NCBI GenBank assembly: GCA_019232645.1
Contig: JAFANO010000204.1
Coordinates: forward strand, 1-5,441
From: Planctomycetaceae bacterium
GTDB lineage: Bacteria; Planctomycetota; Planctomycetia; Isosphaerales; Isosphaeraceae
Length of the DNA: 5,441 bases
Reading direction: 5' to 3'
Under the pieces are notes generated by a model, which saw only the letters and a list, made by a program, of their open reading frames with translations, was not told where the DNA came from and made no database searches. This document shows, piece by piece, positions 5,199 to 5,441 of the stretch; position 1 is the stretch's first letter; every line of letters starts with the position of its first letter. The position numbers and the translations under genes are program-made.

Positions 5199-5441
5199 TT
5201 GACACTGTCCCGTAGTAGTGGTCGTTTGGCTCTTATTGGTGTAACTGCCGAGAATTAATAAAGATACGGGCTCTGAACCGCTTTGCTTTGTGCCGCAAAG
5301 TTCCAAGTGTCGGAGGCGATGACCCGGGCTCACCTTGGGACGATCTCGAGTAAACCTGCGCGCCGCAGGTCGTAGAGACCAATTCACCAAGGGGTTACGC
5401 TCGAATCATCGAAAAATCAGTGGAAAAGCCGAGAAGCGTCG
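5199..5441. other. Gene-free stretch, AT-richer, with one strong hairpin
   Basis: I find no gene with recognisable motifs here. Bases about 5215-5285 are clearly more AT-rich than the rest of the window (for example AGAATTAATAAAGAT at 5251-5265) and may hold a promoter, but no good -35/-10 pair stands out. A hairpin with 7-bp arms ACCTGCG (5354-5360) and CGCAGGT (5364-5370) and a CGC loop is the clearest structure. The final 40 bases show nothing I can name. Confidence 0.4.

Noticed and set aside
5335..5390. Minus-strand string LYDLRRAGLLEIVPR followed by a stop, resembling the end of a DNA-binding or transposase protein
   Set aside because: It is only about 17 codons after an upstream TGA, too short to support a gene or pseudogene call.
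1..5441. CRISPR arrays, tRNA or rRNA genes
   Set aside because: No regularly spaced direct repeats of CRISPR type and no tRNA- or rRNA-like conserved blocks were seen; the repeats present are terminal inverted repeats and half-sites.

Overview
The window is high-GC bacterial DNA with several mobile elements and decayed genes. The style of the STAND NTPase plus WD40 gene (GPYPGLRPF entry motif, VDQFEEIF Walker B, a C-terminal tail with LTREEWALYFGDESYRRTFPDL) and of the tyrosine-recombinase remnant is typical of large-genome planctomycetes, probably Isosphaeraceae-like. That placement rests on protein style only, with no marker gene to confirm it.

Layout. Bases 1-123 hold no gene I can support. 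Bases 124-1089 form a 966-bp unit bounded by 55-bp imperfect terminal inverted repeats (48 of 55 identical). Its only gene is a serine recombinase of the resolvase/invertase family (371-1033). A cluster of five related half-sites (229-361), resembling a resolvase res/operator region, lies directly in front of that gene. Bases 1090-1166 are spacer. Bases 1167-2402 are an IS3-family insertion sequence with 21-bp inverted ends, orfA (1227-1517), an A9 slippage tract and orfB (1501-2352) with an intact D-D-35-E triad. On the minus strand, 2405-2773 is the decayed 3' part of a tyrosine recombinase that has lost its catalytic Arg, a conserved His and the nucleophilic Tyr. Bases 2774-2904 are leader or decayed sequence.

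Bases 2905-4913 are a broken nSTAND1-type NTPase / WD40 gene. It has an intact Walker A in the first reading frame. A one-base frameshift near 3411 separates this from the Walker B half, and the NTPase domain then appears to be cut short and joined at about 3807 to a roughly six-blade WD40 region. No effector domain precedes the NTPase. Stem-loops follow the stop codon. Bases 5007-5198 on the minus strand look like the last 63 codons of an unidentified protein, and 5199-5441 is a more AT-rich stretch with one strong hairpin and no recognised gene.

The genes do not form one working operon. Three different recombination systems (serine recombinase, IS3 DDE transposase, dead tyrosine recombinase) are packed into 2.8 kb upstream of a STAND gene whose relatives act as signal-sensing switches, in some cases in conflict or defence systems. 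The most unusual item is the inverted-repeat-bounded unit carrying only a serine recombinase. The STAND gene is best read as a relic that lost its N-terminus, part of its NTPase domain and its reading frame.
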